DNA of 64,000 nt. Source: an uncultured Clostridia bacterium (GTDB lineage Bacteria > Bacillota > Clostridia > UBA1381). Within the stretch, counting starts at the first letter, position 1, and each line of letters opens with the position of its first letter. The notes under the pieces were generated by a model. That model saw nothing but the letters and a program-made list of their open reading frames with translations. It had not been told where the DNA came from and searched no databases. The DNA is taken from positions 1-64,000 of the forward strand of contig CANRKO010000002.1 in NCBI GenBank assembly GCA_947631235.1, read 5' to 3'. A program made the translations under genes and the position numbers. Shown piece by piece: positions 1 through 8,489 of this stretch.

Positions 1-406
1 CGATACTTGTCACACCGTTGGGAATGGTTATGTTTGTTAGACTATCGCAGTTGAAAAATGCATCACTAACGATACTTGTCACACTGCTGGGAATTGTTAC
101 GCTTGTCAGGCTATCGCAGTCGTAAAACGCATCCATGCCGATGCTTGTTACGCCCTGCTCTATTATTGCCTTTGTTATATTTGAGCGAATATAGTACCAT
201 GGAGTGTAAGTAAAATATCTATAATAATAATCATTCATCTCTCCTTCGCCGCTTATGGTAAGTGTGCCTTCATCGTCAAGCGTCCAAGTCACGTTATCGC
301 CGTCCGCGCCGCAGCTGCCGCTGTCGATGATTTGGGCGCTCGCGATAATAGGCACGCACAGTAGCATTGTCAATACTGTCAGCACAATCAAAATTCGTTT
401 TTTCAT
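1..406 (-). CDS. Secreted BspA-type leucine-rich-repeat protein, N-terminal part
   Basis: The reading frame is cut by the window edge; about 135 residues are visible. It starts with ATG after a clear GGAGG site and encodes a signal peptide ([16 protein letters not shown]...). A short beta-rich stretch follows ([19 protein letters not shown]), of the kind that precedes the repeats in many clostridial LRR_5 proteins. Then come tandem units of about 23 residues with the pattern [14 protein letters not shown] and YDCDSLTS, typical of BspA/LRR_5 repeats. Such proteins are usually exported and often mediate adhesion, but the target here is unknown. The gene has its own long leader with two hairpins (see 437-453 and 472-499). 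Confidence 0.85.
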   Translation of the reverse strand, partial: MKKRILIVLTVLTMLLCVPIIASAQIIDSGSCGADGDNVTWTLDDEGTLTISGEGEMNDYYYRYFTYTPWYYIRSNITKAIIEQGVTSIGMDAFYDCDSLTSVTIPSSVTSIVSDAFFNCDSLTNITIPNGVTSI

Positions 407-436
407 TTTTTCTTCCTCCGTAAAGTAAATTTTGCG

Positions 437-453
437 GGCGAACACGGTTCGCC
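437..453 (-). other. Hairpin in the leader of the LRR gene
   Basis: GGCGAAC and GTTCGCC form a perfect 7-bp stem with a 3-base loop, 31 bp upstream of the LRR start codon. It may affect translation or mRNA stability. No riboswitch class is recognised. Confidence 0.4.
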
Positions 454-471
454 TCAATCCCTCACTAAAAA

Positions 472-499
472 ATGCGTGGCACAAATCCGCACCACGCAT
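472..499 (-). terminator. Terminator-like hairpin upstream of the LRR gene
   Basis: ATGCGTGG pairs with CCACGCAT (8 bp, 12-base loop) and on the minus strand is followed directly by a T-run. It stands 66 bp before the LRR start, so it could end transcripts from further upstream or act as an attenuator in the LRR leader. Confidence 0.45.
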
Positions 500-520
500 A
501 AAAACGCGGCTTGGAAATGT

Positions 521-715
521 TACCACACATTTTACTTTGTATATAAAACACCACTAAAAAACTTTAAGGAAAAGTATTTCATATAAAAGCCTGCGTTTTA
601 TACTGACACAAACTTTTCCCTAAGTCAATAAGAATATTCATATTTGAATATTCTAAAATACGGTATTAAAAAAGCAGTGTTATATATTTAATATAACAAA
701 GTAAAAAATGTGGTA
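521..715. repeat. Foldback element in the 407-756 gene-free gap
   Basis: This is the main content of the gene-free stretch between the LRR gene and the ypeB terminator. Arms of about 25 bp at 521-545 and 691-715 are inverted copies differing by small indels (TACCACACATTTTACTTTGT against TACCACATTTTTTACTTTGT). A near-central palindrome at 631-654 (AGAATATTCA, 4-base loop, TGAATATTCT) lies inside. No open frame is present. It resembles a small non-coding foldback or MITE-like sequence. Confidence 0.45.
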
Positions 716-756
716 CATTTATTATACCATATTTCGTGAATAAGTCAACAAAAAGA

Positions 757-793
757 ATAAAAAACGGCGTACCGCCTTGTCAGCGATACGCCG
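757..793 (-). terminator. Intrinsic terminator of ypeB
   Basis: CGGCGTA at 765-771 pairs with TACGCCG at 787-793, and on the minus strand the stem is followed by a T-rich run. It begins just after the ypeB stop codon. Confidence 0.8.
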
Positions 794-804
794 CCGTTAT
801 GCCG

Positions 805-2166
805 TTAAACCGTCAGCACGCCCTCGGGGCTTTCGATAAGGATAAATATTTCTTCCTCCGCGCCGGTGTCGGCGTTGACGTACACGAGGAAGTTTTTGCC
901 CGCGAACGCTCCGGCGTACTCGTAGCAAAGCACCTCGCGCATACTGTCCTTCGGTATAAGCGCAAGCTTTTTGCCGCTAACCTCAAGACCGGTCGAAACA
1001 TACGATTGCGCGTCCTCCATCGTAAGCTGCGGCTCGGCGAGGGAACGCTCGGTGTGGTTCATGATATATCCGTTCGTCTCGATACCGATAACCTCGCCGT
1101 TGTCGAGCGCGACGCGCACTTTCACGAGGTCGCTGTAGCACGTCACATTGTCCTGCACGTACGCGAAATTGATAGTGGCGATAGAGCCGAGTTTGTCGTA
1201 GTAGCTGCGCTGCATACTGTAAAAACCGTTCGTCTGCAAAAACTGCGCGGCGCGCTCCGTCGCCTCGTCAATCGTCAAAAGCGCGTCGCCGACGCTGCGG
1301 CTGTTGAGGTAGGAGAGAATATAGCCGCCCTTGCGCGTGACGCTTATCGAGATTTGACCGTTGTCGGTGTCCTTCGTAAACGTGTATGCCGATACGGGCG
1401 TGTTTTCCGAAAGACCCGAGAACACGAGCGAGCCGCCGTTGCCGCCGAGGAACTGCTCGGCTTTTTTGAGCGCGTCGGCTTGCGAGATGTTGTCGGCGTT
1501 TTCGAGCAGCGCGGGCTTGCGGTTCTCTATATGCTCCGAAAACGGACCGTCGTATATCAGCGACGGGTAATCCTCAAACGACTTTTCGACGTTTTCAAGG
1601 TCGGCAAAAATATCCTCGCCGGCAGCCTCGGCTGTTTCCTCGCCGATAATGCCCTTACCGTCCTTTTCCGAAATGTGTATCTCGCCGCTTGTAATTTTAC
1701 TCTGAATTTCCGTAAGCGTGTCACTCAAATCGGACGCGTACTCGTTGAGTTTCGAAAGGTTCTCGCGTTCCTCGTCCGACGGCGACTGACCGTTGATCAT
1801 GTTCTGCGACAGCACGTACGTGTAATCGCCCACCTGCGAGAGAAATTTCGAGGTGTTGTCAAGCTGCACCTGCGACGTGGGTAGCTGACCGAGACAAGCC
1901 TTTGCCGACGTGCTTTCGCGGAATATGTCGCCCGAAATTTTCGCGAGCGACGACGCGCCGTTCGCGAGCCGTGCCTTGCTCAAATAGTTATTAATATTCG
2001 AGACGTGGTCGGTAAGCTCGAAGAACGCGCGGTTATAGGCGTTTTCGTTTGAGATTTCAAGCGCTCTCGCGCTCTTGGACGACGCCGCGCCCCACACGAG
2101 TGCGGTGACAAGTCCCGCGATAAGCACCGAGTAAAGCCATATATGCACATTTTTTACCTTTTCCAT
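805..2166 (-). CDS. ypeB: Spore germination protein YpeB
   Basis: At 453 residues it matches the usual length of Bacillus YpeB (about 450). It opens with one membrane anchor (VHIWLYSVLIAGLVTALVWG) followed by a helical N-domain (residues about 35-200) and a C-terminal region of repeated PepSY-like units (for example DALLTIDEATERAAQFL and LAEPQLTMEDAQSYV). In the family YpeB sits at the inner spore membrane and stabilises the cortex-lytic enzyme SleB. No sleB is adjacent here. The gene diverges from spoIIR with 118 bp between start codons. Sporulation promoters are expected, but I could not assign one confidently. Confidence 0.9.
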   Translation of the reverse strand: MEKVKNVHIWLYSVLIAGLVTALVWGAASSKSARALEISNENAYNRAFFELTDHVSNINNYLSKARLANGASSLAKISGDIFRESTSAKACLGQLPTSQVQLDNTSKFLSQVGDYTYVLSQNMINGQSPSDEERENLSKLNEYASDLSDTLTEIQSKITSGEIHISEKDGKGIIGEETAEAAGEDIFADLENVEKSFEDYPSLIYDGPFSEHIENRKPALLENADNISQADALKKAEQFLGGNGGSLVFSGLSENTPVSAYTFTKDTDNGQISISVTRKGGYILSYLNSRSVGDALLTIDEATERAAQFLQTNGFYSMQRSYYDKLGSIATINFAYVQDNVTCYSDLVKVRVALDNGEVIGIETNGYIMNHTERSLAEPQLTMEDAQSYVSTGLEVSGKKLALIPKDSMREVLCYEYAGAFAGKNFLVYVNADTGAEEEIFILIESPEGVLTV

Positions 2167-2284
2167 TATAATACTCCTTTTAAAGTTTTTTCTTTAGTAT
2201 TAGCCGCTGAAAAAGAAAATATGTATTAAATTCAAGGATTTGTCAATACTTAAATTAAAATCACGAAAACGAGGGAGAAAAGAA

Positions 2285-2905
2285 ATGAAAAAGATTACGG
2301 CTGCTTTTTTTATCGCGCTTTTGCTGACGGCTGCCGTCACATCGTATTCCGACGCTGTTCACGGCGACCTTGAAAATAATCTTATCCGCTTGCACATAAT
2401 AGCCGACAGCGACGACGCGGACGCGCAGAACGTAAAGCTGAAGGTGCGCGACGCCATTATAAGCGAGGTGGGGGAGAGACTTACAAGCGCGGATATAGAC
2501 GAGGGCAGGGAGAAAATAACGGGCAGTCTGGACGAAATCGAGCGTATCGCGGATGAAACGCTTAGCGAAAACGGCTGTACATACACGTCGCGCGCGGAGT
2601 ACGGAAAGTTTTATTTTCCGCGCAAGGAGTACGACGGTATAACGCTGCCGGAGGGCGAATATTACGGCGTGCGCGTCGTGCTCGGCAGCGGCGGCGGTAA
2701 AAACTGGTGGTGCGTGATGTACCCGCCGATGTGCTTTACCGAGAGCAGCGGCGGCAAATTGAGCGAGGAAAGCGACAAACGGCTTAAAAGCGAGCTAAAC
2801 GCCGACTCCTACGATATAATAACCGGTACAGGCGGGGACGTTGAGGTGCGTTTCGGCGTTGTGGAGTTTGTGCAGAAGGCGAAACGCTTTATCACGGGAA
2901 ACTGA
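2285..2905 (+). CDS. spoIIR: Stage II sporulation protein R
   Basis: The 206-residue product has a signal peptide (MKKITAAFFIALLLTAAVTS) and the family signature NNLIRLHIIADSDDADAQN followed by KLKVRDAI. SpoIIR is made in the forespore under sigma-F, exported, and triggers SpoIIGA processing of pro-sigma-E in the mother cell. The ATG at 2285 is chosen because GGGAGAAAAG precedes it and the signal peptide begins there; upstream in-frame codons from 2240 lack a ribosome site. It diverges from ypeB, so two sporulation genes share an intergenic region. Confidence 0.9.
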   Translation: MKKITAAFFIALLLTAAVTSYSDAVHGDLENNLIRLHIIADSDDADAQNVKLKVRDAIISEVGERLTSADIDEGREKITGSLDEIERIADETLSENGCTYTSRAEYGKFYFPRKEYDGITLPEGEYYGVRVVLGSGGGKNWWCVMYPPMCFTESSGGKLSEESDKRLKSELNADSYDIITGTGGDVEVRFGVVEFVQKAKRFITGN

Positions 2906-2935
2906 ATACGACGACCGCCCGTGCGGCGGCAAACA

Positions 2936-2978
2936 AAAAACTGTGTCAGCCATTTACCCCCGGGCCGGCACAGTTTTT
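2936..2978. terminator. Bidirectional terminator between spoIIR and the ydjI-like gene
   Basis: AAAAACTGTG at 2936-2945 pairs with CACAGTTTTT at 2969-2978. A/T runs on both sides let it work for both converging genes. Confidence 0.8.
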
Positions 2979-2999
2979 GATTTTTATGTTTATTCCCGA

Positions 3000-4262
3000 T
3001 TAAAACGCGTTTCCGCAGTTCGGGCAGAACTTAGGAGCCGCGCCCGTACCGGTGTAGCCGCACTTAGCGCACGTAAAGCCCTCGGGCTTGGGTTTGCCGC
3101 AGTTTGGGCAGAACTTGCCCGTGTTCTCCGCGCCGCACTCGCATTTCCACGATGTCGGCTGCGGTTTGCCGCAGTTGGAACAGAATTTGCCCGTGTTCTC
3201 CGTGCCGCATTCGCACTTCCAGCCGCCCGCTGCGGGAGCGGACTGCTGTTGCTGTCCCATTGCGAACAGGTTCGCGGCTTGGTTGCCGGCGGCGTTGTTA
3301 GCCATGTTCATGCCGAAAAATCCGCCCATAGCGCCCATACCGCCTTCGTTCTTTGCCGCGTCCTGCATAGCCTGTGACTGTGCGCCGGTAAGGTGCGCGG
3401 CAGCCATGCTCGGGTCGCGCAAAGCGGCGTTGCGCTGGATCTCCTTAATCATCTTCTCGTCCTCTTCGGAGGCGTTTACGCTCGATATTCCGAATACGAC
3501 GATTTCTATACCGCGTCTCTCGCGCCACTCTTTACTAAGTATCTCGTTGAGCGCCTGTGAAATTTCCGTTGTGTGAGCCGGCAGCGCACTGTAACGCACG
3601 CCCATCTCGGAAATTTTCGCGAACGCGGGCTGCAGCGCGGTGAGCAGTTCCGTTTTAAGCTGACTGTCAATCGCGTCGCGCTTGTACGCGTCCGATATGT
3701 TGCCGCACACGTTCGTGTAGAACAAAATCGGGTCGGTAAGCTTGTACGAATACTCGCCGTGGCAGCGAATGGCTATATCCACGTCCAGACCTATGTTCTT
3801 GTCAACCACGCGGAACGGCACGGGGCTGGGCGTACCGTACTTGTTTCCGACGATTTCCTTTGTGTTAAAGTAGTACACTCTCTGATCCTTCGCCGGCTCG
3901 CCGCCGAACGTGAAACGCTTGCCGAGCTGCTCGAAGGTTGCTTTGATAGTTTCCTTCAGATTGCCGTAGAACAGGCTCGGCTCGGTCGATGTGTCGTACA
4001 CAAACTCGCCCGGCTCGGCGCATACCTCGACGACCTTGCCCTGGTCTACGATAACCATGCACTGACCGTCGTTTACCGCGACGATAGAGCCGTTCGATAT
4101 AATGTTGTCGTCGCCGTGCTTGTTTGAACTGCGCTTACCCTCGCGCTTTGCTCCCTTTACCGCGAGCGTGTCGGCGTCAAGAGCCTCACAGTAGAAATAA
4201 TCTCTCCATGAATCGGCGAGTACGCCCGCAAGCGCGCCGACTCCGGCTTTTAAAAGTCCCAT
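3000..4262 (-). CDS. SPFH/virion-core-type protein with C-terminal zinc ribbons (YdjI-like)
   Basis: The 420-residue protein has an SPFH-type N-terminal two-thirds (residues about 20-280) like Bacillus subtilis YdjI. A Met/Ala/Gln-rich linker follows, then three zinc ribbons: WKCECGTENTGKFCSNCGK, WKCECGAENTGKFCPNCGK and FTCAKCGYTGTGAAPKFCPNC. YdjI belongs to the pspA operon of B. subtilis and works with YdjG and YdjH in envelope-stress tolerance at the membrane. Here it is the last gene of a four-gene run that also holds YdjG-like and YdjH-like proteins. The start ATG follows AAAGGAGA. Confidence 0.82.
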   Translation of the reverse strand: MGLLKAGVGALAGVLADSWRDYFYCEALDADTLAVKGAKREGKRSSNKHGDDNIISNGSIVAVNDGQCMVIVDQGKVVEVCAEPGEFVYDTSTEPSLFYGNLKETIKATFEQLGKRFTFGGEPAKDQRVYYFNTKEIVGNKYGTPSPVPFRVVDKNIGLDVDIAIRCHGEYSYKLTDPILFYTNVCGNISDAYKRDAIDSQLKTELLTALQPAFAKISEMGVRYSALPAHTTEISQALNEILSKEWRERRGIEIVVFGISSVNASEEDEKMIKEIQRNAALRDPSMAAAHLTGAQSQAMQDAAKNEGGMGAMGGFFGMNMANNAAGNQAANLFAMGQQQQSAPAAGGWKCECGTENTGKFCSNCGKPQPTSWKCECGAENTGKFCPNCGKPKPEGFTCAKCGYTGTGAAPKFCPNCGNAF

Positions 4263-4286
4263 AGCTTTATCTCCTTTTTAGGTCGT

Positions 4287-4685
4287 TCAGTCTCTTTCAA
4301 GCACCATGTTTGTGTTGCCGTCCGAAAATGTAAGTTTACCGTCATCAAGCTTTCCGTCCAGAGGCTCGTCGTTTACGGTAACGGTAACATTATCACCGTC
4401 CTGCGTCCATGTGCCGGACAAATTCTGCTCCTCCGCGTCCGTGAACATCGAACTTGTCGCGACAAGATCGAAGGAACCGTCATCCTTAAATTCCATCGCT
4501 ATAGCTAAGCCGAGAGTTTTGGGATCAAGCTCCTCACTTTGAAGTGTGGCGGACACAACCGACCATTTTCCAACAACGGACTCGACCTTCGGCTCGTCAG
4601 CCGCGTTATTGCCGCAGCCCGCAGCGAGCGTCAATACCATAATCATTGCCGCGAGAACGGCGATTACTCTGTTCATTTTTTTCAT
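4287..4685 (-). CDS. Small lipoprotein with a lipocalin-like tail domain
   Basis: The 132-residue product has a lipoprotein signal (MKKMNRVIAVLAAMIMVLTL) and lipobox LAAGC. The mature part is beta-rich and opens with VVGKWSVVSATLQ. It contains MEFKDDGSFDL, LSGTWTQDGDNVTVTV and KLDDGKLTFSDGN, a pattern common in clostridial lipocalin-like or DUF5640-type lipoproteins. It sits between the TPM and SPFH genes with short gaps and good Shine-Dalgarno sites, so it is likely part of the same operon. Its role is unknown. It is an addition compared with the B. subtilis ydjGHI order. Confidence 0.75.
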   Translation of the reverse strand: MKKMNRVIAVLAAMIMVLTLAAGCGNNAADEPKVESVVGKWSVVSATLQSEELDPKTLGLAIAMEFKDDGSFDLVATSSMFTDAEEQNLSGTWTQDGDNVTVTVNDEPLDGKLDDGKLTFSDGNTNMVLERD

Positions 4686-4745
4686 GTTTATTCCCTCCGT
4701 AAAAATTATTTTTTTATATTTTAATCCGCTGCGCGGATCAAATTC

Positions 4746-5543
4746 TTAATAGCTGCCACCGCCGCCTCCGCCGTGCATTTCGCCGCTTGACGACATATGC
4801 GTGGTACTGCCGCCGGAATTCGCGGTGTTTTGCATACGCGGCGTGCGCGTTATCGAACTGTACAGAAAGAGGTCGTTCGAGGTCGTGAGGTTAAGACCGC
4901 CTTTTACGTAACCGGCAGCCGAATTGTTGTACTGAGCCGTGTTCATTCCTCTGCTCCGTGCGCGTGTTGTAAGCGCTGCCACTATAAGCGGTATAATTCC
5001 CGCAAGTCCCCACGCGACGGGCTTTGTATAATCGTCTGCGCCTTCGCCGTAGCCGTACACCTCGCCGTTTGCGGCAGCCGTGAGCATACCGTACGTTTCC
5101 TCCGAGTACGCCGCAACCGCGTCGTAATAGTCGCCCGCGCGCATATACTCGCCCGTAACCTCCGTAAGACGCTCTATCGCCGCGTCGTTAAAAACGCGTA
5201 TACCCTCGCTGCACGTCGAAAACGTGTATTTGCGCGGGTACATGCTTATGTACATCATTATGCCGTCGCGGTTTTCACCGACGCCGTAACCTCGGTAATC
5301 GTATATGTCGTCCGCGCGCAAAAGCACGTTGTCGCTGCCAGCCGACTGTTCTATGTATACAGCCACGTCCATGCCGTACTCATTTCTGACTTGTTCAAGG
5401 TACGAGTTCAGCGCGTTTATTTCGTCCTGCGTAAGATAGCCGACCTCGTCCGTGACGGGCGTGTTGTAGGCGAACGATGTAAACGGCGCAAAGGCGGTCA
5501 GCGTGAATATGACCGCGAGGAACGTTAAAATTCTTTTCTTCAT
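4746..5543 (-). CDS. TPM-domain membrane protein (YdjH-like)
   Basis: The 265-residue protein has a signal peptide (MKKRILTFLAVIFTLTAFAP). A TPM domain follows (residues about 25-150: VTDEVGYLTQDEINALNSYL ... DGIMMYISMYPRKYTFST), then one transmembrane segment (VAWGLAGIIPLIVAALTT). The tail ends in a Gly/Ser-rich stretch, a very common end for TPM proteins. TPM domains face outside or the membrane surface; the biochemical role is not settled. The ATG at 5543 is preceded by GGAGGG; an upstream in-frame start would overlap the previous gene. It lies 14 bp after the zinc-ribbon gene, consistent with one operon. Confidence 0.82.
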   Translation of the reverse strand: MKKRILTFLAVIFTLTAFAPFTSFAYNTPVTDEVGYLTQDEINALNSYLEQVRNEYGMDVAVYIEQSAGSDNVLLRADDIYDYRGYGVGENRDGIMMYISMYPRKYTFSTCSEGIRVFNDAAIERLTEVTGEYMRAGDYYDAVAAYSEETYGMLTAAANGEVYGYGEGADDYTKPVAWGLAGIIPLIVAALTTRARSRGMNTAQYNNSAAGYVKGGLNLTTSNDLFLYSSITRTPRMQNTANSGGSTTHMSSSGEMHGGGGGGSY

Positions 5544-5557
5544 CACAGCGTCCCTCC

Positions 5558-6649
5558 TTACATCAAATGCGTGAACGCCAGGACGCACGCCGCGCACGCG
5601 GCGAACACCGCGCCGAACACAGCCGCGAAAAAGCGAGCCTTTTTAGCCTTGCTCGTCGGAAACTCGCCCGACACCTTGCCCGTCTGACCGTTTATGACAT
5701 ACTTGTACATCTTGTCCATGTATTTGATATTCAGCATCCACACGGGGAGCAGCGAATACCGTATTTTACCGTCCGAAAAACTTATGCTCGAATTTTCGGG
5801 AATTACCGTGGCGTAGCCCATGGCGGTCGAACCGAGTACCTCCGCGGCGGTGTTTTTTACTCTTTCGTTCGCACGCTCTATGCTGTCGTCCGCGCTCACG
5901 TCGTACCTGTCGGCGAGACAGCCCGACAAATATCCCGCGTTAAAATCCACAGCCGCGCTGTAATCGAACGGCTCAACGCCCTCCATGTAGCGGTTGTCGG
6001 TTTTTGACGACGCGTCCACGGGGATATTTGCAAATCCCACGCTGCCCGCGCGGATAAGCTTGTAGAAATCGGTTTTCACGTAATCGAACCGATCGTCCGA
6101 CCATGCCGAAACGCGTGTCGCGGCGTATACCGCGCTTATGTCGCAGTCGCAGTCGAACATCCAGTACGGCACGTACACGCCCGTCATTTTCTCAATCACG
6201 CGCTTATCCTTAAATTCCTTCGGCAGAAACGGAGCGTTCGCGCACGCGTTTTCAAACGCCCGCATCGCGCCGTCCTTATCCGTCTTGAACGGGATAATAT
6301 AGTCGGGACGGAGCGTACCCTCGAAATTGCGCTTTACTATCGTGGAGTTGCCGCAGTAGGGGCATATCGTCGCGCCGAGGTTGTTGTCGCCCGCTATTTC
6401 CGCGCCGCACGACGGGCAGGAATACGACGCGAGATCAATCTCACTTTCGGGTTCATAATTTCGCGGCTCGTAATGCGTCCAGTCAAACTTTGACTCCTTC
6501 GCCGCGTCGTTCGCGCCCTGCTCAAGCTGTCTCAGCGTCTCGACCTCGAACTTGTTCCCGCACGAGGAACAGTCGAGCGTCTGCGAAACACCGTCGAACA
6601 CAAGCGGCGCGCCGCAGCAGGGGCATTTAAAATTCCGTATTTCAGACAT
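5558..6649 (-). CDS. Zinc-ribbon membrane protein (YdjG-like)
   Basis: The 363-residue product starts with two zinc ribbons (CPCCGAPL...CSSCG and CPSCGAEI...CPYCG), the layout of B. subtilis YdjG. A long globular region follows (residues about 110-330, with YIIPFKTDKDGAMRAFENAC and GVYVPYWMFDCDC). A C-terminal transmembrane helix ends the protein (FFAAVFGAVFAACAACVLAF). It is first in the operon, behind a sigma-A-like promoter at 6690-6718, and its start is set by AGGAGG seven bases upstream. With the TPM and SPFH genes it forms a ydjGHI-type set; no pspA homologue is adjacent. Confidence 0.8.
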   Translation of the reverse strand: MSEIRNFKCPCCGAPLVFDGVSQTLDCSSCGNKFEVETLRQLEQGANDAAKESKFDWTHYEPRNYEPESEIDLASYSCPSCGAEIAGDNNLGATICPYCGNSTIVKRNFEGTLRPDYIIPFKTDKDGAMRAFENACANAPFLPKEFKDKRVIEKMTGVYVPYWMFDCDCDISAVYAATRVSAWSDDRFDYVKTDFYKLIRAGSVGFANIPVDASSKTDNRYMEGVEPFDYSAAVDFNAGYLSGCLADRYDVSADDSIERANERVKNTAAEVLGSTAMGYATVIPENSSISFSDGKIRYSLLPVWMLNIKYMDKMYKYVINGQTGKVSGEFPTSKAKKARFFAAVFGAVFAACAACVLAFTHLM

Positions 6650-6689
6650 ATTTACCTCCTTACCGGCAAACATTCATACAATTAAAAAT

Positions 6690-6718
6690 ATTGTAACATA
6701 TTATTCCGTAATTTACAA
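6690..6718 (-). promoter_or_regulatory. Promoter of the ydjGHI-like operon
   Basis: On the minus strand TTGTAA (6713-6718) and TACAAT (6690-6695) are separated by exactly 17 bp. The sigma-W type sequence expected from the B. subtilis pspA operon is not evident here. Confidence 0.65.
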
Positions 6719-6782
6719 CACAAAATAAATGCTCCGTGTTCCTATGTTAAGTTATTTTTAGAAAAATGTAATATGCCGTAAA

Positions 6783-6811
6783 TTGAATATGGCGGCGGCG
6801 CGTGGTATTAT
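6783..6811 (+). promoter_or_regulatory. Promoter of the glycosyltransferase-ROK-GH88 run
   Basis: TTGAAT (6783-6788) and TATTAT (6806-6811) have a 17-bp spacer, and GGAGGTG precedes the ATG at 6841. Confidence 0.7.
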
Positions 6812-6840
6812 TTATATGATATACTGCCGGAGGTGTAAGT

Positions 6841-8454
6841 ATGGCGAAAAAAGAGGTAACGTACCAAATAAGTATGGATAAAATACGCGAGGCGGGTAAG
6901 CTCGGCAAAAAGAAGTTTATCCGTCTGCCCGACCCGACGCGCCTTCAGGACGGCGATTACCGCAAATATCTTATAAAGCGGATTGTAATATATATTTTGC
7001 TGTCGGCGTTCTGCACGGCGTTTCTGCTGTTTCTGTCGGCGTCCACCAGCCCTTTGTACAACGATTACTGCGACGGCGACTCAAGCATTTTCATGGTTAT
7101 CGGTAAAGCGATAGCGCAGGGACGAAACGTGTACCGCGACTATTTCGACCACAAGGGTCCGATATTGTTTTACCTAAACGCGTTCGGATTCGCGCTCACG
7201 GGCGGAAAAAGCGGAGTGCTGATAGTGCAGTGCGTATTTTTGTCGCTCACGGCAATATTTATGTATAAGACGTCTCGCATATTCACGAAAACGATACGCT
7301 CCGTAATTTGCGTCGTTTTGACGGTACTCGCGTTCGCCGCAACGATAAGCGACGGCAATCTGAGCGAGGAATACTGTATGCTCATGTGCGTGATACCGAT
7401 ATATTTCGCGGTAAAATATTTCGCGATAGCCGAAAACGAGCCGCATCCGCCGCTTTACTCGGCGATTTACGGCGCGTGTTTCGCCGTCTGCGCCTTCATA
7501 CGCATAAACAACGGCGTTATGATAGGCGGAGTTGTGCTTGTGACGCTCGTGACGGAATTTATAAGCGGACGCGTAAAGAGCGCACTCATAAATCTTGCCG
7601 CCGTGGTTGGCGGTATGGCTGCGGTCGCCGCGCCCGTATGTATATTTTTCGCGGCGAAAGGACTTCTGGGCGACATGATATTCGCGACGTTTACGTTTAA
7701 CTTCCTCTACGCCGCCGAGGGCGCGGAACAGACAACGTCGCTCCTTTCGGTGCTTTTAAACTGGACGCTGCCGATAATCGCGCTCGTGGTAATATCGCTC
7801 GTGTTCGCGAAAAGGCTCGGCGCGAAAGTGGCGTCGCTCATAACGACGGTATCGGTGTTCGCGCTCATACCCGCGCTTATGGGTTTCGCGTACACGCATT
7901 ACTACACGACGCTCATACCACTCATATCGCTTTACTGCGCTGTGTTCTTTTTCATCGCAACGCGGCATATAACGTTCTGGTCGGTTCTGCTGTGCGTGGC
8001 GATGATGTTCCCCATGTCGGGCTATTTCGCGAATATGACAGTTACGGCGGCGCATTACGCCGACAAGCTGCAAAGACAGAAGTCGCCCGAAATATACCGC
8101 GACATTCACACCGACGTGCATTACAGCGCCGAGGCGCTTTCGGCGCGCATACCGGAGGAGGACAGAGACAGCGTGTTCGGCTACGACGTTTCGGCGGCGT
8201 GGTTCTTGGAGTCGGATATAATGCCGTGTTTCAGGCTGTTCACACTTCAGGAGTCGTGGGCGGGTCATTACCCCGAATTCGGACGCGAAATAAACGAATT
8301 TATGCTTGAAACGCCGCCGAAGTGGGTGGTAATCCATAACATAGACATCATAAAGAGCAGTCAGTTTTTGAAGATAATCGAGGACGGCTACGAGCTCGAT
8401 ACGGAGTTCGGCTACGATCTGCTCTACAAACGGCGCGATGATACAAACGCGTGA
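6841..8454 (+). CDS. Polytopic membrane glycosyltransferase (GT-C / family 39 type)
   Basis: The 537-residue protein has about ten hydrophobic segments. The first extracytoplasmic loop after the first helix holds acidic residues (DYCDGDSSIF) and DYFDHKGPILFYLNA, the layout of GT-C enzymes that use a lipid-phosphate sugar donor (PMT_2/ArnT group). A soluble C-terminal domain follows (about residues 400-537). The acceptor is unknown; surface glycans or wall polymers are plausible. It is the first gene after the promoter at 6783-6811, with the ROK kinase 35 bp downstream. Confidence 0.75.
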   Translation: MAKKEVTYQISMDKIREAGKLGKKKFIRLPDPTRLQDGDYRKYLIKRIVIYILLSAFCTAFLLFLSASTSPLYNDYCDGDSSIFMVIGKAIAQGRNVYRDYFDHKGPILFYLNAFGFALTGGKSGVLIVQCVFLSLTAIFMYKTSRIFTKTIRSVICVVLTVLAFAATISDGNLSEEYCMLMCVIPIYFAVKYFAIAENEPHPPLYSAIYGACFAVCAFIRINNGVMIGGVVLVTLVTEFISGRVKSALINLAAVVGGMAAVAAPVCIFFAAKGLLGDMIFATFTFNFLYAAEGAEQTTSLLSVLLNWTLPIIALVVISLVFAKRLGAKVASLITTVSVFALIPALMGFAYTHYYTTLIPLISLYCAVFFFIATRHITFWSVLLCVAMMFPMSGYFANMTVTAAHYADKLQRQKSPEIYRDIHTDVHYSAEALSARIPEEDRDSVFGYDVSAAWFLESDIMPCFRLFTLQESWAGHYPEFGREINEFMLETPPKWVVIHNIDIIKSSQFLKIIEDGYELDTEFGYDLLYKRRDDTNA

Positions 8455-8489
8455 TATGTGAAAGAATAAACCGCGTAAGGAGTTTTACA

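Noticed and set aside
736-1884. Long plus-strand open frame opposite ypeB
   Set aside because: It is Arg/Val-rich antisense shadow of a well supported gene, without ribosome site; the same applies to long frames opposite the Y-family polymerase, glyA, the PL11 lyase and galT.
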